A DNA stretch of 64,000 nucleotides from Candidatus Peregrinibacteria bacterium (GTDB lineage Bacteria; Patescibacteriota; Gracilibacteria; UBA1369): positions 1 through 64,000 of the forward strand of contig JADZCU010000050.1 in NCBI GenBank assembly GCA_020851415.1, read 5' to 3'. Below the pieces are notes generated by a model. That model was given only the letters and a program-made list of their open reading frames with translations. It was not told the DNA's origin and ran no database searches. Below are positions 18,745-26,348 of the stretch, piece by piece (the stretch's first letter is position 1; each line of letters opens with the position of its first letter). Both the position numbers and the translations under genes were made by a program.

Positions 18745-21257
18745 TGATTAGTAAAAAGGAGCGTTGCCTTAAGATCACCAATATTGTCTGCCTTTAGTCC
18801 AATACCTATTTTGGTCCACTGGCTTTGATTTACTTCATCAGTTTTTATTATTTCTTCGATTAATTTGTCCGGATCTGAAGATTCCAGGATAAGTGCCTGG
18901 ACAGCTTTTCCTTTGATTGTTTTTTGTACTATTGATGTCAAACTTTCACCGTTTGGGGAGTTGAAGTCAAAAAAGTTTTCATCCGCCATTTTGTCACTCC
19001 AGTCTTGAGCTATATCGGCAAGTTCTGGATCTATGGAGAATTCGATGATGTTCTTGGTGTCTGAACGATAATCATTTATTTGATCGATGTAGTCTGTTTT
19101 TATTTTTGCCAGATCGATACTTGTGAGCGGGTATGTGGAAAACTCCTGAGTTATGAGGAGTTGCCCATTTTCATCTTTGGCTATGCCAAGTCCAACGCGT
19201 GTCCATTTTGGATCCAACAGATTGCGGCGATGAATACCGCTGCGCATGAGACCATAGTGACCGTAGTAGATGTTTGGAGCTTGTGCCAGGTTTTCACCGA
19301 CGGCTGTTGGAATGCTTAATTCTATTCGGCGATCGTTGGGGCTTTTCCCGTCCAGACTGATGTGGCTGAAGTAATTGTTTTTCGCCATGTCCTCTGAGTG
19401 GAGCTGTGCGAGATTGTTGAGCGAGGCATCGATTTCAACAATGCTGAGTCCGTAGGTTTTTCGTTCACTGTTAATTAAGCCGAGTAAGCTGTTTCGGTCT
19501 GAGGCGAGGTCGAAGTTCTTTTCCTGCTCGTTGGTTTTATGTATGTCGAAATAGTCGGGCGTGAGTGGAATGCCTGTCTTTACGTATATTGGTGTGTTGA
19601 TAACCGCTGAACCATCTTTTCCGTTCAACTCTACTATATATGTACCCGGAGTGGTCGGTGTGTAGCGGAAGGTAAAGTCACTGTCTGCCGGTACGATTTC
19701 TGAACCGAAATAGACCTGGGTGGTTTTTGAACTGGTGAGATTATTTTCCGTTACTGTGCCATCCGGTTTGGTGATTATGGCTTCCTGATAAATGTCTTTT
19801 TTGGTTGTGCCGTTTATTTCGATGGTGCTTACCGTTGTCATGAAATCTTTCAGTCCGTTGGTGGTGATGTCGTTTTTTTCGATTGTAGAGAATTGATGTT
19901 GAGTGGCGCTAAACTGTATGGGTTCACCGTGAGCCCATTGACTGGTGAAATTGAGCGGTTCAGTAGTGTCGGCGGTGGCTCCGTCGATCTGTAAGTAGGT
20001 GGTGCCTTCTTTGAAGCCGTTGAAATCTTCGTAGGCTACGTCGAGTTTTACTTTTTTCTGGCGGATAAAATAGCTTTTGGTGGTTTTTCCCTGATAAATG
20101 TTTACTCGAATTATGTCGTTGTCGTTGTTGTCCCATTTTACGGTGGTTTGTCCGTTGGTATAGGCGATGCTCGTTTTTAACGGTTTGTGCTTATTGAGAG
20201 TTGTTGGAATTTTGGGTAGAGAGGGGAGGACAGAAATTTTTAAAACTTTGCTTTCGCCCTGATTGCCCAGAATGAGTCCAAGCTGATAGTTTCCCGGTTT
20301 GCGGAAAATAACCGGTATGGAAAATTTATTGTTTTCTACAGCTCCAACGTAGTCGATGAACTGACTGCTGTCGGTATTGCCTTCTTCCGCTAAAAATATG
20401 AATGCCTTGGTGTAAGTACCCTGATTTATTGTTCCTTCTATGGAGTAGATTTCATTGAGGTAGAAATTGTTGGGGAGCTCGGCGTTGAGTGTTACATCCG
20501 TAAAGAAATTTTTGGATGCTGAACTAAAATCTTCTGGAGTGAAATCCAGTTGCGGTGGAGCGCTGAAAGTTGGCATTGGAATAGTTGAGCTTGTTGGCTC
20601 TTCTGTGTTTGTGTCGCTTACATCTTTGAGTTTGGTTGAATACGCATCTGCGTTATTGGCATTGGTAATGTGGATGCGGTAGAGGATGTCGGCAATGCGG
20701 CCACGGGAAAGAATTTCGTCCGGGATGAAGTATGTGCTTTCTTCCAGGAAGTTTTTTGAGTTGGCATATGTTACAAACCAGGCATACCAATCGGTTGTGT
20801 GCAGATCTTTGTAGGGGAGTATGTCCGTTGTTGTTTGTGACCAGTTTTGAATTTCTGCGACTATTTTTAGTCCTTCGACTTTATTGATTTTTTGTTCTGG
20901 TTTGAAAAGGTTTCCTTCGTATCCTTCGATCCATCCTTCATTTTTTGCTTTGCGAACATACGGTGCGTACCAGGCACTTTCATCTATGTCCAGAAATCCG
21001 CTGGTGCCAAAATCTTCTGGTACAACATTTGAAGATTCCATTACCAGTTTGAGAAATTCAACACGTGAAACGCTTGTATCCGGACGGTAGGTGTCATCGG
21101 GGTAGCCGTTGATAATTCCGTGATCGGCTAGATAGTTGATGGCTTTAGAGTAGCGATAGTTATCGGTGATATCTGTAAAAGCTTCGGCTATTGGTGTGCC
21201 AATCATGAGGAGCGCGCAGAACAGAGGAGCCCAGATATTTTTTTGCTTGTGTGACAA
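18741..21257 (-). CDS. SLH-domain surface protein with tandem CAP (SCP-like) domains
   Basis: 838 residues from a TTG start at 21257, chosen because it supplies the signal peptide (KNIWAPLFCALLMIGTPIAEA) and fits the promoter. Three SLH repeats at about 27-205 (for example YLADHGIINGYPDDTYRPD) bind cell-wall polymer. About 255-560 is beta-rich, Ig-like. A first CAP domain at about 605-720 has the family signatures HSEDMAKNNYFSH and GENLAQAPN. The last 110 residues look like a second CAP copy (LADIAQDWSDKMADENFFDF, ending KIGIGLKADN) without the His and GEN residues. It is an exported wall-bound protein; CAP domains bind lipids or act as proteases in various families, and the activity here is not predictable. 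Confidence 0.85.
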   Translation of the reverse strand: MSHKQKNIWAPLFCALLMIGTPIAEAFTDITDNYRYSKAINYLADHGIINGYPDDTYRPDTSVSRVEFLKLVMESSNVVPEDFGTSGFLDIDESAWYAPYVRKAKNEGWIEGYEGNLFKPEQKINKVEGLKIVAEIQNWSQTTTDILPYKDLHTTDWYAWFVTYANSKNFLEESTYFIPDEILSRGRIADILYRIHITNANNADAYSTKLKDVSDTNTEEPTSSTIPMPTFSAPPQLDFTPEDFSSASKNFFTDVTLNAELPNNFYLNEIYSIEGTINQGTYTKAFIFLAEEGNTDSSQFIDYVGAVENNKFSIPVIFRKPGNYQLGLILGNQGESKVLKISVLPSLPKIPTTLNKHKPLKTSIAYTNGQTTVKWDNNDNDIIRVNIYQGKTTKSYFIRQKKVKLDVAYEDFNGFKEGTTYLQIDGATADTTEPLNFTSQWAHGEPIQFSATQHQFSTIEKNDITTNGLKDFMTTVSTIEINGTTKKDIYQEAIITKPDGTVTENNLTSSKTTQVYFGSEIVPADSDFTFRYTPTTPGTYIVELNGKDGSAVINTPIYVKTGIPLTPDYFDIHKTNEQEKNFDLASDRNSLLGLINSERKTYGLSIVEIDASLNNLAQLHSEDMAKNNYFSHISLDGKSPNDRRIELSIPTAVGENLAQAPNIYYGHYGLMRSGIHRRNLLDPKWTRVGLGIAKDENGQLLITQEFSTYPLTSIDLAKIKTDYIDQINDYRSDTKNIIEFSIDPELADIAQDWSDKMADENFFDFNSPNGESLTSIVQKTIKGKAVQALILESSDPDKLIEEIIKTDEVNQSQWTKIGIGLKADNIGDLKATLLFTNH

Positions 21258-21304
21258 ATTTTTTTAGTTACGCCTTAACGTACAGTGCAATGGCCAATGT
21301 TTCT

Positions 21305-21333
21305 ATTTTAGGTAAGTATGTATATAAGGTCAA
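21305..21333 (-). promoter_or_regulatory. Promoter of the SLH-CAP gene
   Basis: Minus strand: -35 TTGACC (21333-21328), a 17-base spacer and -10 TAAAAT (21310-21305). Predicted leader of about 40 bases leads to the TTG start at 21257 and supports that start. Confidence 0.6.
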
Positions 21334-21370
21334 TTTTGCTCTCTAGCCATATGTTTTTTTGTTTCTTGAT

Positions 21371-21400
21371 TTGACGGCCGGTGCTTTAAACCTTTAATAT
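21371..21400 (+). promoter_or_regulatory. Promoter of the lipoprotein gene
   Basis: -35 TTGACG (21371-21376), an 18-base spacer and -10 TAATAT (21395-21400), giving a leader of about 23 bases to the ATG at 21430. Confidence 0.55.
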
Positions 21401-21429
21401 GCACACGCCGTATTTTTTATTTTTATATC

Positions 21430-22527
21430 ATGCAACAAAAGAAGATTTTTGCTGGTGCATTGGTGACCGTTAGTGCATTAGCTCTTTTTTCCGGATGTCA
21501 GCAGGCTGCACCTGCAACACCGGCAAAACCACCTGAAGAGGTGATCAAAGAAGGTATGACGAAGCTCACAGATGTAACTTCTTATGCATACGAAGTTGCT
21601 CTGAATGCTGATGTTAAAGACCCAACAACAGGTTCCGTTAAGTTTGACGTAACACTTGGTGGTGCTTTGGACATTAAGGACAAGAAAGATCCAAAAATGA
21701 CACTCAAGCTTGATGGTTCAGGCAGTGACGATAAAGGCGAGGGAGGCAGCGGTAGCTTTGAAGTACGCTTCAACAAAGAGGCTGTTTTCTTTAACCTGAT
21801 GAAACTTGAATTAAAAGGTTCACAGGCAGGTGCAGTTCCACCTGAAGTGACGGAAATGATGAGCAAGTGGTGGAAAATCACTCTCCCACCAGGAGCTTTG
21901 GATGAAGTATCTGCAAGTCTTCCACAAGGTTCAATGGAAGAAATGACTCCTGAACAAAAGGAACTCAAAAAGGCTTTCGAAGATGCTAAAATCTTCACAA
22001 ACCCAACACTCGTTGGTACAGAAAGTGTAAAAGGTGAAAACAGCTACCACTATACTGTAAACGTTGATAAGAAGGGTTTGGCTGCTTTTGTTTCAAAGGC
22101 TGCAGCTATGCAGGGTGAAACACTGACAGAATCAGATTTGGCTGAAATGGAAGCAGGTCTTGAACAGCTCGACGTAAAAGGTGACGTTTGGGTAGGTCAG
22201 ACATCAGGTGTTATGAACCAAATGTCCGGTACAATGAACTTGAAACCTGATTCTACAGGTGTTGCTGGTACTATCTCATTCCGCCTTACATTGAGTGATA
22301 TCAACAAACCGGTAACTGTTACTGCTCCAGCTGATGCTACAGAGTTCCCGGTTGAAGAGTTCCTCGGGCCGTTTATGATGGGTATGAGCGGTGGTTTGGA
22401 CCCTTCAACTTTGGATCCAAGCGCTGGCACTATGTTAACAGGCAGTGAATTGGACCCAAGCAGCGGTTTGGTAGGTGGTGATGCATTCGTTGAATCTTAC
22501 GGCGATGCAGCAGTAGAAATTGAATAG
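21430..22527 (+). CDS. Putative lipoprotein, LppX/LprG-like fold possible
   Basis: 365 residues. The N-terminus is a lipoprotein signal with lipobox LFSGC (Cys 23), followed by an Ala/Pro linker and a beta-rich domain at about 35-310 that begins EVIKEGMTKLTDVTSYAYEV, a pattern seen in lipoproteins of the LppX/LprG and LolA-like type that carry lipids. The C-terminal 50 residues are rich in Gly, Ser, Asp and Pro. I infer an exported, lipid-anchored protein at the outer membrane face; the ligand is unknown. Codons are visibly more biased than in neighbouring genes (many ACA, CCA, CTC), which may mean high expression. It stands alone between its own promoter and a strong terminator. Confidence 0.8.
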   Translation: MQQKKIFAGALVTVSALALFSGCQQAAPATPAKPPEEVIKEGMTKLTDVTSYAYEVALNADVKDPTTGSVKFDVTLGGALDIKDKKDPKMTLKLDGSGSDDKGEGGSGSFEVRFNKEAVFFNLMKLELKGSQAGAVPPEVTEMMSKWWKITLPPGALDEVSASLPQGSMEEMTPEQKELKKAFEDAKIFTNPTLVGTESVKGENSYHYTVNVDKKGLAAFVSKAAAMQGETLTESDLAEMEAGLEQLDVKGDVWVGQTSGVMNQMSGTMNLKPDSTGVAGTISFRLTLSDINKPVTVTAPADATEFPVEEFLGPFMMGMSGGLDPSTLDPSAGTMLTGSELDPSSGLVGGDAFVESYGDAAVEIE

Positions 22528-22547
22528 TTCGATTTCATAGAACATAT

Positions 22548-22581
22548 AAAAAGAGCCACCTCGGAAGAGGTGGCTCTTTTT
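22548..22581. terminator. Bidirectional rho-independent terminator
   Basis: A perfect 15-bp stem, AAAAAGAGCCACCTC paired with GAGGTGGCTCTTTTT around a GGAA loop, with T runs on both strands. It lies between the convergent lipoprotein and TrmB genes and can serve both. Confidence 0.92.
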
Positions 22582-22596
22582 GGTATGTTGCTAATT

Positions 22597-23538
22597 TTAG
22601 AAAAAATTTATCGGGGAATTGGTATTTGTGGAAGTGTTTGTATTTAGGTTTTTTGTTGATGGACTGTGTTCAGAGTTTTTTCCAGTGAGTAGGTTTTTTC
22701 TACGCATAATTTCGGCAAACTCGGGATGAGTCATATACTGTTGTTTCATCATTTCCATAACCATTTCATCGTACTGTTTGGCTCCTTCCCAAATAAAATC
22801 GAATATTTTCCTGTGAGCTTCGGCCATTTCAGCGTTCTCGATGAGTACACCAAATTTTTCGGTCAGTGATGTTATGGCAATTTTATGATCATAAATGAGG
22901 ACATCCAGATGGAAATCGAAATCTTTTGGTATTAAACGAGTTTTGCGAAGTTCATCTTCATCATGGAGTTTATTGCGAAAACTGAGTTCATCAGCCGGGT
23001 AAATTGCTTTTACGTGTATTTGTCTGAATACGCGCCTTCGATAGTAGTTCAAGAAATAGTTTGGCAGTAAAGCTTCAAGCTCACCCATGCTGGCATAGGC
23101 GCGCATGAGTTTTGATTTCATGTTGAGTGTGTCTTCCATAATGTTTTTGACGCCATCAACCCCCTCGTAAAATACAACATTGGCTTTTCGCTTGGACTCT
23201 TTGGATACCTGTTCAAACATTTGTACGGCACTACTGAACTTGTTGATTTTTTCGTCCAGTTCACTGCGCTGGTCTTTGAGCTTATTGAGCAGGCTATTGA
23301 TAGGTGTTGCCCGATAATAAATGAGTCCGTTTTTTCGAACTTTTTGGACATAGCCGTTACCAAAAAGTTTTTCCAGAATTCCGTAGCAGTTGGATCTATT
23401 TACGCCGGCGTTTTTTGCTACGGTGCTTACCGGATTTGGCCCAAGTTTGAGTAGATTTATGTAAACGTTGGCTTCGTTGGAGCTGAGGCCCAGTCTTTTG
23501 GTTATTTCTAAAATACTGTGAAGTACCATGAAGTCCAT
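22597..23538 (-). CDS. TrmB-family transcriptional regulator
   Basis: 313 residues. The N-terminal winged helix (about 8-85) matches TrmB: LGLSSNEANVYINLLKLGPN, VSTVAKNAGVNRSNCYGILEKL as recognition helices, then the wing GLIYYRATP. A coiled segment at about 85-125 and a PLD-like effector domain from about 130 (NVVFYEGVDGVKNIMEDTL) follow. TrmB proteins, common in archaea and CPR bacteria, usually sense sugars or metabolites. The C-terminal 30 residues are Asn/Thr/Ser-rich. It is divergent from the ComEC-like gene, and nested palindromes overlap its own promoter, so autoregulation is likely. An alternative start three codons in (23529) is possible. Confidence 0.85.
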   Translation of the reverse strand: MDFMVLHSILEITKRLGLSSNEANVYINLLKLGPNPVSTVAKNAGVNRSNCYGILEKLFGNGYVQKVRKNGLIYYRATPINSLLNKLKDQRSELDEKINKFSSAVQMFEQVSKESKRKANVVFYEGVDGVKNIMEDTLNMKSKLMRAYASMGELEALLPNYFLNYYRRRVFRQIHVKAIYPADELSFRNKLHDEDELRKTRLIPKDFDFHLDVLIYDHKIAITSLTEKFGVLIENAEMAEAHRKIFDFIWEGAKQYDEMVMEMMKQQYMTHPEFAEIMRRKNLLTGKNSEHSPSTKNLNTNTSTNTNSPINFF

Positions 23539-23539
23539 A

Positions 23540-23592
23540 ACTGAGTATATGAGTTAGAGAATAAGCGATTCTCCCTGTAATCCTCACTCAGT
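23540..23592. promoter_or_regulatory. Nested operator-like palindromes in the TrmB-comEC intergenic region
   Basis: An outer inverted repeat ACTGAGT (23540-23546) / ACTCAGT (23586-23592) encloses an inner one, GAGAAT (23557-23562) / ATTCTC (23568-23573) with centre AAGCG. The outer right arm abuts the TrmB -35 box and the inner right arm coincides with its -10 box. Confidence 0.5.
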
Positions 23593-23597
23593 GTCAA
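23568..23597 (-). promoter_or_regulatory. Promoter of the TrmB regulator gene
   Basis: Minus strand: consensus -35 TTGACA (23597-23592), an 18-base spacer and a weak -10 GAGAAT (23573-23568). The leader would be about 23 bases. Confidence 0.5.
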
Positions 23598-23640
23598 CGG
23601 CCTGAAAGTGATAATCCTTTTAGGAAACTTTTAAGTTGAA

Positions 23641-25155
23641 ATGGTATATGTGGCTGATATGAGTAGAATTCATTTTGCTGTAGCGACATTTTTGCTTGGG
23701 GTGGCGTTTGGTGAACATCTTGGGTATTGGTTCGTTTTTATCCCTTTGTCATTCTTTTGTTTATTTTGGGTGGGATTTCGGAATGATAAAGTAATACTTT
23801 TTTTAGTGATGATTGCCCTGGGGGTTGGGAGATGGCATTTGGATAACTGGACTCTTTTTTCAGGGAAACTGGACGAACTTGCTTTGGCTGGAACTCATGC
23901 GACTTTTGAGGGCAGGATTGTGAGTGAGCCTGAAGTTGTTCGTCAGAAGCAGAGGATTGTTGTTGAGGTATCGAGTTTCAAAATTGGTGAAAACTCTTCG
24001 AGATTGATGAGTGGGAAGATATTACTTTTATTACCCGAATTTCCTGAACTTTTTTATGGTGAGTCCATCCGTTTTGATGGCAAACTGGTGACTCCAAAAG
24101 AGTATGTTCGTGATGGCGATCCTCAACAGCTTTATGAGGACGGTATTGTTGCAGTTATTTTGAAACCTAGAGTTTTTTCACATGAAATTTTGAACTCCGG
24201 TTTGGATCTGTTTCATGTGATTTTGCAGTTGAAGAAAGCTCTTCTACAGAAAGTTTTTGAGCTTTATGGTGAACCCGCTTCCAGTTTTATCGGTGGCCTT
24301 CAGCTTGGCGTACGTGCATCCATCCCAAAACCTATTCTCGATGATTTCCGAGTGCTTGGTTTGAGCCATATTTTGGCTATTTCCGGTTATAATATTACTT
24401 TGCTTATTCATATTTTTGCCCAGCTTTTTACCGGTTTTTCCAGAAAAGTTCGTAGTGTCTGCACTATTACCGGCATACTCTTTTTTTTATTGATGACCGG
24501 TATGTCGGCAAGTGTTATACGCGCTGCCATTATGGGCATTGTAGTTGTTGCGGGAACGTTGTTTGGACGGAAGATCAGGGGAATACATTCGCTTTTGGTT
24601 TGTGTGTTTTTTATGGTTTTATTGCAGCCGAGAGTTTTAATGCATGATTTGTCTTTTCAGCTTTCTGTATTGGCTACTTTAAGTTTGCTGGTGGTTTTGC
24701 CAATAATAAAAAAGTATCTGGAAAAGGTTCCATTTGGTCAGGGGGAGAATTTGGGAGTGACCGTGGCGGCACAGGTTTTTACAACACCTATTATGTGGTA
24801 CCACTTTCAAATGTTTTCCGTTATTTCACCGGTGGCAAATGTAATTTTTTTGCCATTTATTCCTTTTTTTATGCTGCTTTCGTTTGTGACCATTGTGGTG
24901 GGTTTTGTTTTTCCGTGGCTGGCGCAGGCTTTGTCTTTTATTGTGGAGTTTTTGATATCGTTTTTTTTGAGTAGTGTTCACTTGCTGGCTTTGTTGCCTG
25001 GTGCGGCATGGCAATTACCGCCGTTACCTTGGGAGGTAACAGTGGGGTTTTATTTTTTGGTTTTGGTCGAGGTTACTTTTGGTAGACCCAAATTGGGGCG
25101 ATATTTTTCGCAGGGTCGCGTTCAACTCGCTGATGAGCCTGCCAACTTCCGATAG
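23641..25155 (+). CDS. comEC: ComEC/Rec2-like DNA channel lacking the metallo-beta-lactamase domain
   Basis: 504 residues. ComEC carries incoming single-stranded DNA across the membrane during transformation. An N-terminal DUF4131-like part (two or three membrane segments, then a beta domain at about 70-180) is followed by the Competence domain at about 215-475 with its signature LGLSHILAISGYNITLLIHIF and several membrane helices. The protein ends soon after the last helix; full-length ComEC (about 700-800 residues) adds a C-terminal metallo-beta-lactamase domain, absent here. The final 83 bases overlap the convergent methyltransferase gene. Alternative ATG at 23659. No Shine-Dalgarno site. 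Confidence 0.87.
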   Translation: MVYVADMSRIHFAVATFLLGVAFGEHLGYWFVFIPLSFFCLFWVGFRNDKVILFLVMIALGVGRWHLDNWTLFSGKLDELALAGTHATFEGRIVSEPEVVRQKQRIVVEVSSFKIGENSSRLMSGKILLLLPEFPELFYGESIRFDGKLVTPKEYVRDGDPQQLYEDGIVAVILKPRVFSHEILNSGLDLFHVILQLKKALLQKVFELYGEPASSFIGGLQLGVRASIPKPILDDFRVLGLSHILAISGYNITLLIHIFAQLFTGFSRKVRSVCTITGILFFLLMTGMSASVIRAAIMGIVVVAGTLFGRKIRGIHSLLVCVFFMVLLQPRVLMHDLSFQLSVLATLSLLVVLPIIKKYLEKVPFGQGENLGVTVAAQVFTTPIMWYHFQMFSVISPVANVIFLPFIPFFMLLSFVTIVVGFVFPWLAQALSFIVEFLISFFLSSVHLLALLPGAAWQLPPLPWEVTVGFYFLVLVEVTFGRPKLGRYFSQGRVQLADEPANFR

Positions 25156-25693
25156 GGAAGGCGTAGGATACAACGCGGGCGCCTTTTTTTAGTTCTTTGT
25201 CGAGTTTTTCCTGGATTCTGGCCAGAGTTTCCGGGAGCAGGTAGCAGACCACTACGTCTACGTCTTTGAGGTTTTGGGTTTTGAAGTTACCGAAAACGAT
25301 TTTGGCTTTTGAGCCCCAGAAGAGTTTGCGGATACGGGCCAGGCCGTAGACGATTGGAGAGAGTTCGTAGCCGGTGGCGTTGGCTTTGTATTTTTTTGAG
25401 GCCAGGTAGACCATGCGGCCATCACCGCAACCGATGTCGATGACTTTTTGGCCGGGTTTGATATCTGCTGTTTTGAGCATTTTTTCTACGGCTTCCATTG
25501 GTGTTGGCACGAATGGTGCACCATGGATGAGGGCCATGAGTGTTGGAACTAACAATAGTAAAAGAAATACTGCGCTGTACGGGTTGAAGGTGTTGGGCGG
25601 GACCAGATAGAAAACTGCCATGAGCAGAAATGCCAGTACCAGTGTCATTGCTAAATCTTTCCATCGTTCGCGTTGTCGTTTTGCATCGTTCAT
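25073..25693 (-). CDS. Membrane-anchored class I SAM-dependent methyltransferase (copy 2)
   Basis: 206 residues. Two membrane segments at about 14-60 anchor a cytoplasmic Rossmann methyltransferase: motif I VIDIGCGDGRMVYLASKKY near residue 87, the acidic strand end ATGYELSPI near 110, and VVCYLLPETLARI near 150. The substrate is unknown; small anchored enzymes with this motif I often act on envelope or quinone-like molecules, but that is speculation. Its start overlaps the stop of the upstream paralogue in the form ATGA, indicating translational coupling. Its last 83 bases overlap the comEC-like gene tail to tail. Confidence 0.82.
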   Translation of the reverse strand: MNDAKRQRERWKDLAMTLVLAFLLMAVFYLVPPNTFNPYSAVFLLLLLVPTLMALIHGAPFVPTPMEAVEKMLKTADIKPGQKVIDIGCGDGRMVYLASKKYKANATGYELSPIVYGLARIRKLFWGSKAKIVFGNFKTQNLKDVDVVVCYLLPETLARIQEKLDKELKKGARVVSYAFPIGSWQAHQRVERDPAKNIAPIWVYQK

Positions 25694-26229
25694 ATTTTGT
25701 ACATATAAATATTAGGTATTCCGGTTTTTTTGTTTTTTACTACGACTTTAACTGGCGTTAGGCCTTCAATTTGGAAGGTGTGGCAGATGATTTTTGTTCC
25801 TTTTTGGCATTCATTCAGGAATTTATCTTTGAGGTCGGCGAGGGTTTCTGGCAGCAGGTAGCAGAATATTACGTCTGCATCGCGGAGATTGTACTTGAAA
25901 AAATTTTTCATTTGAATTCTTACTTTTGCTTTGTGTACGTATTTGTTGAGTTGAGCCAGTAAATAGGGGATTGGTGCCATCTCGAAACCTGTAGCATCTA
26001 CTTGGGCTTTTTTGTATGCTTCGATGAGAAACCTTCCGTCACCGCAACCCAGGTCGTAGACTTTCTGGCCTTTTTTTAATTTTGCCAGACTGAGGACTCT
26101 TTTAATGACCCGCATTTTGCTTGGTACGTATGGAACACGGTAAAAAAGGTTCGCCAGTGCTGTGCCGAGCATTAACAAAACGAAGCAGGCAAAGATGATG
26201 CTTAATACTAGGTATGTTGTGTCGCTCAT
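25690..26229 (-). CDS. Membrane-anchored class I SAM-dependent methyltransferase (copy 1)
   Basis: 179 residues. One membrane segment at about 6-28 precedes the catalytic domain: VYDLGCGDGRFLIEAYKKA near residue 58, ATGFEMAPIPYLLAQ near 80 and VIFCYLLPETLADL near 118. The layout is the same as in the next gene, including the VPSKMRVIKRVL versus VPTPMEAVEKML segment before motif I, so the two are tandem paralogues. The substrate is unknown. An extended -10 box lies 25 bases upstream. The ATGA overlap with the following gene suggests fixed stoichiometry, perhaps a heterodimer. Confidence 0.82.
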   Translation of the reverse strand: MSDTTYLVLSIIFACFVLLMLGTALANLFYRVPYVPSKMRVIKRVLSLAKLKKGQKVYDLGCGDGRFLIEAYKKAQVDATGFEMAPIPYLLAQLNKYVHKAKVRIQMKNFFKYNLRDADVIFCYLLPETLADLKDKFLNECQKGTKIICHTFQIEGLTPVKVVVKNKKTGIPNIYMYKI

Positions 26230-26253
26230 TTGTTTTTATTTTTAAATTGTTTC

Positions 26254-26262
26254 ATTGTAGCA
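26254..26262 (-). promoter_or_regulatory. Extended -10 promoter of the methyltransferase pair
   Basis: TGCTACAAT on the minus strand (26262-26254), with no clear -35. The transcription start would be about 18 bases before the ATG at 26229. Confidence 0.42.
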
Positions 26263-26265
26263 TAA

Positions 26266-26291
26266 ATGAGCCCATATCACTATGGACTCAT
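26266..26291 (-). terminator. Hairpin downstream of the helical-repeat gene (terminator or operator)
   Basis: ATGAGTCCATA and TATGGGCTCAT (minus strand) pair over 11 bp including one G-U, around a GTGA loop, followed only by TTTAT. It ends 58 bases after the stop of the 759-residue gene and directly precedes the methyltransferase promoter, so it could be either a weak terminator or an operator. Confidence 0.35.
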
Positions 26292-26348
26292 GTGTTTTGA
26301 ACGGCGAGAGTTCTTGCTATGTTTTTTATTTATTGTGTTACTCGGTAA

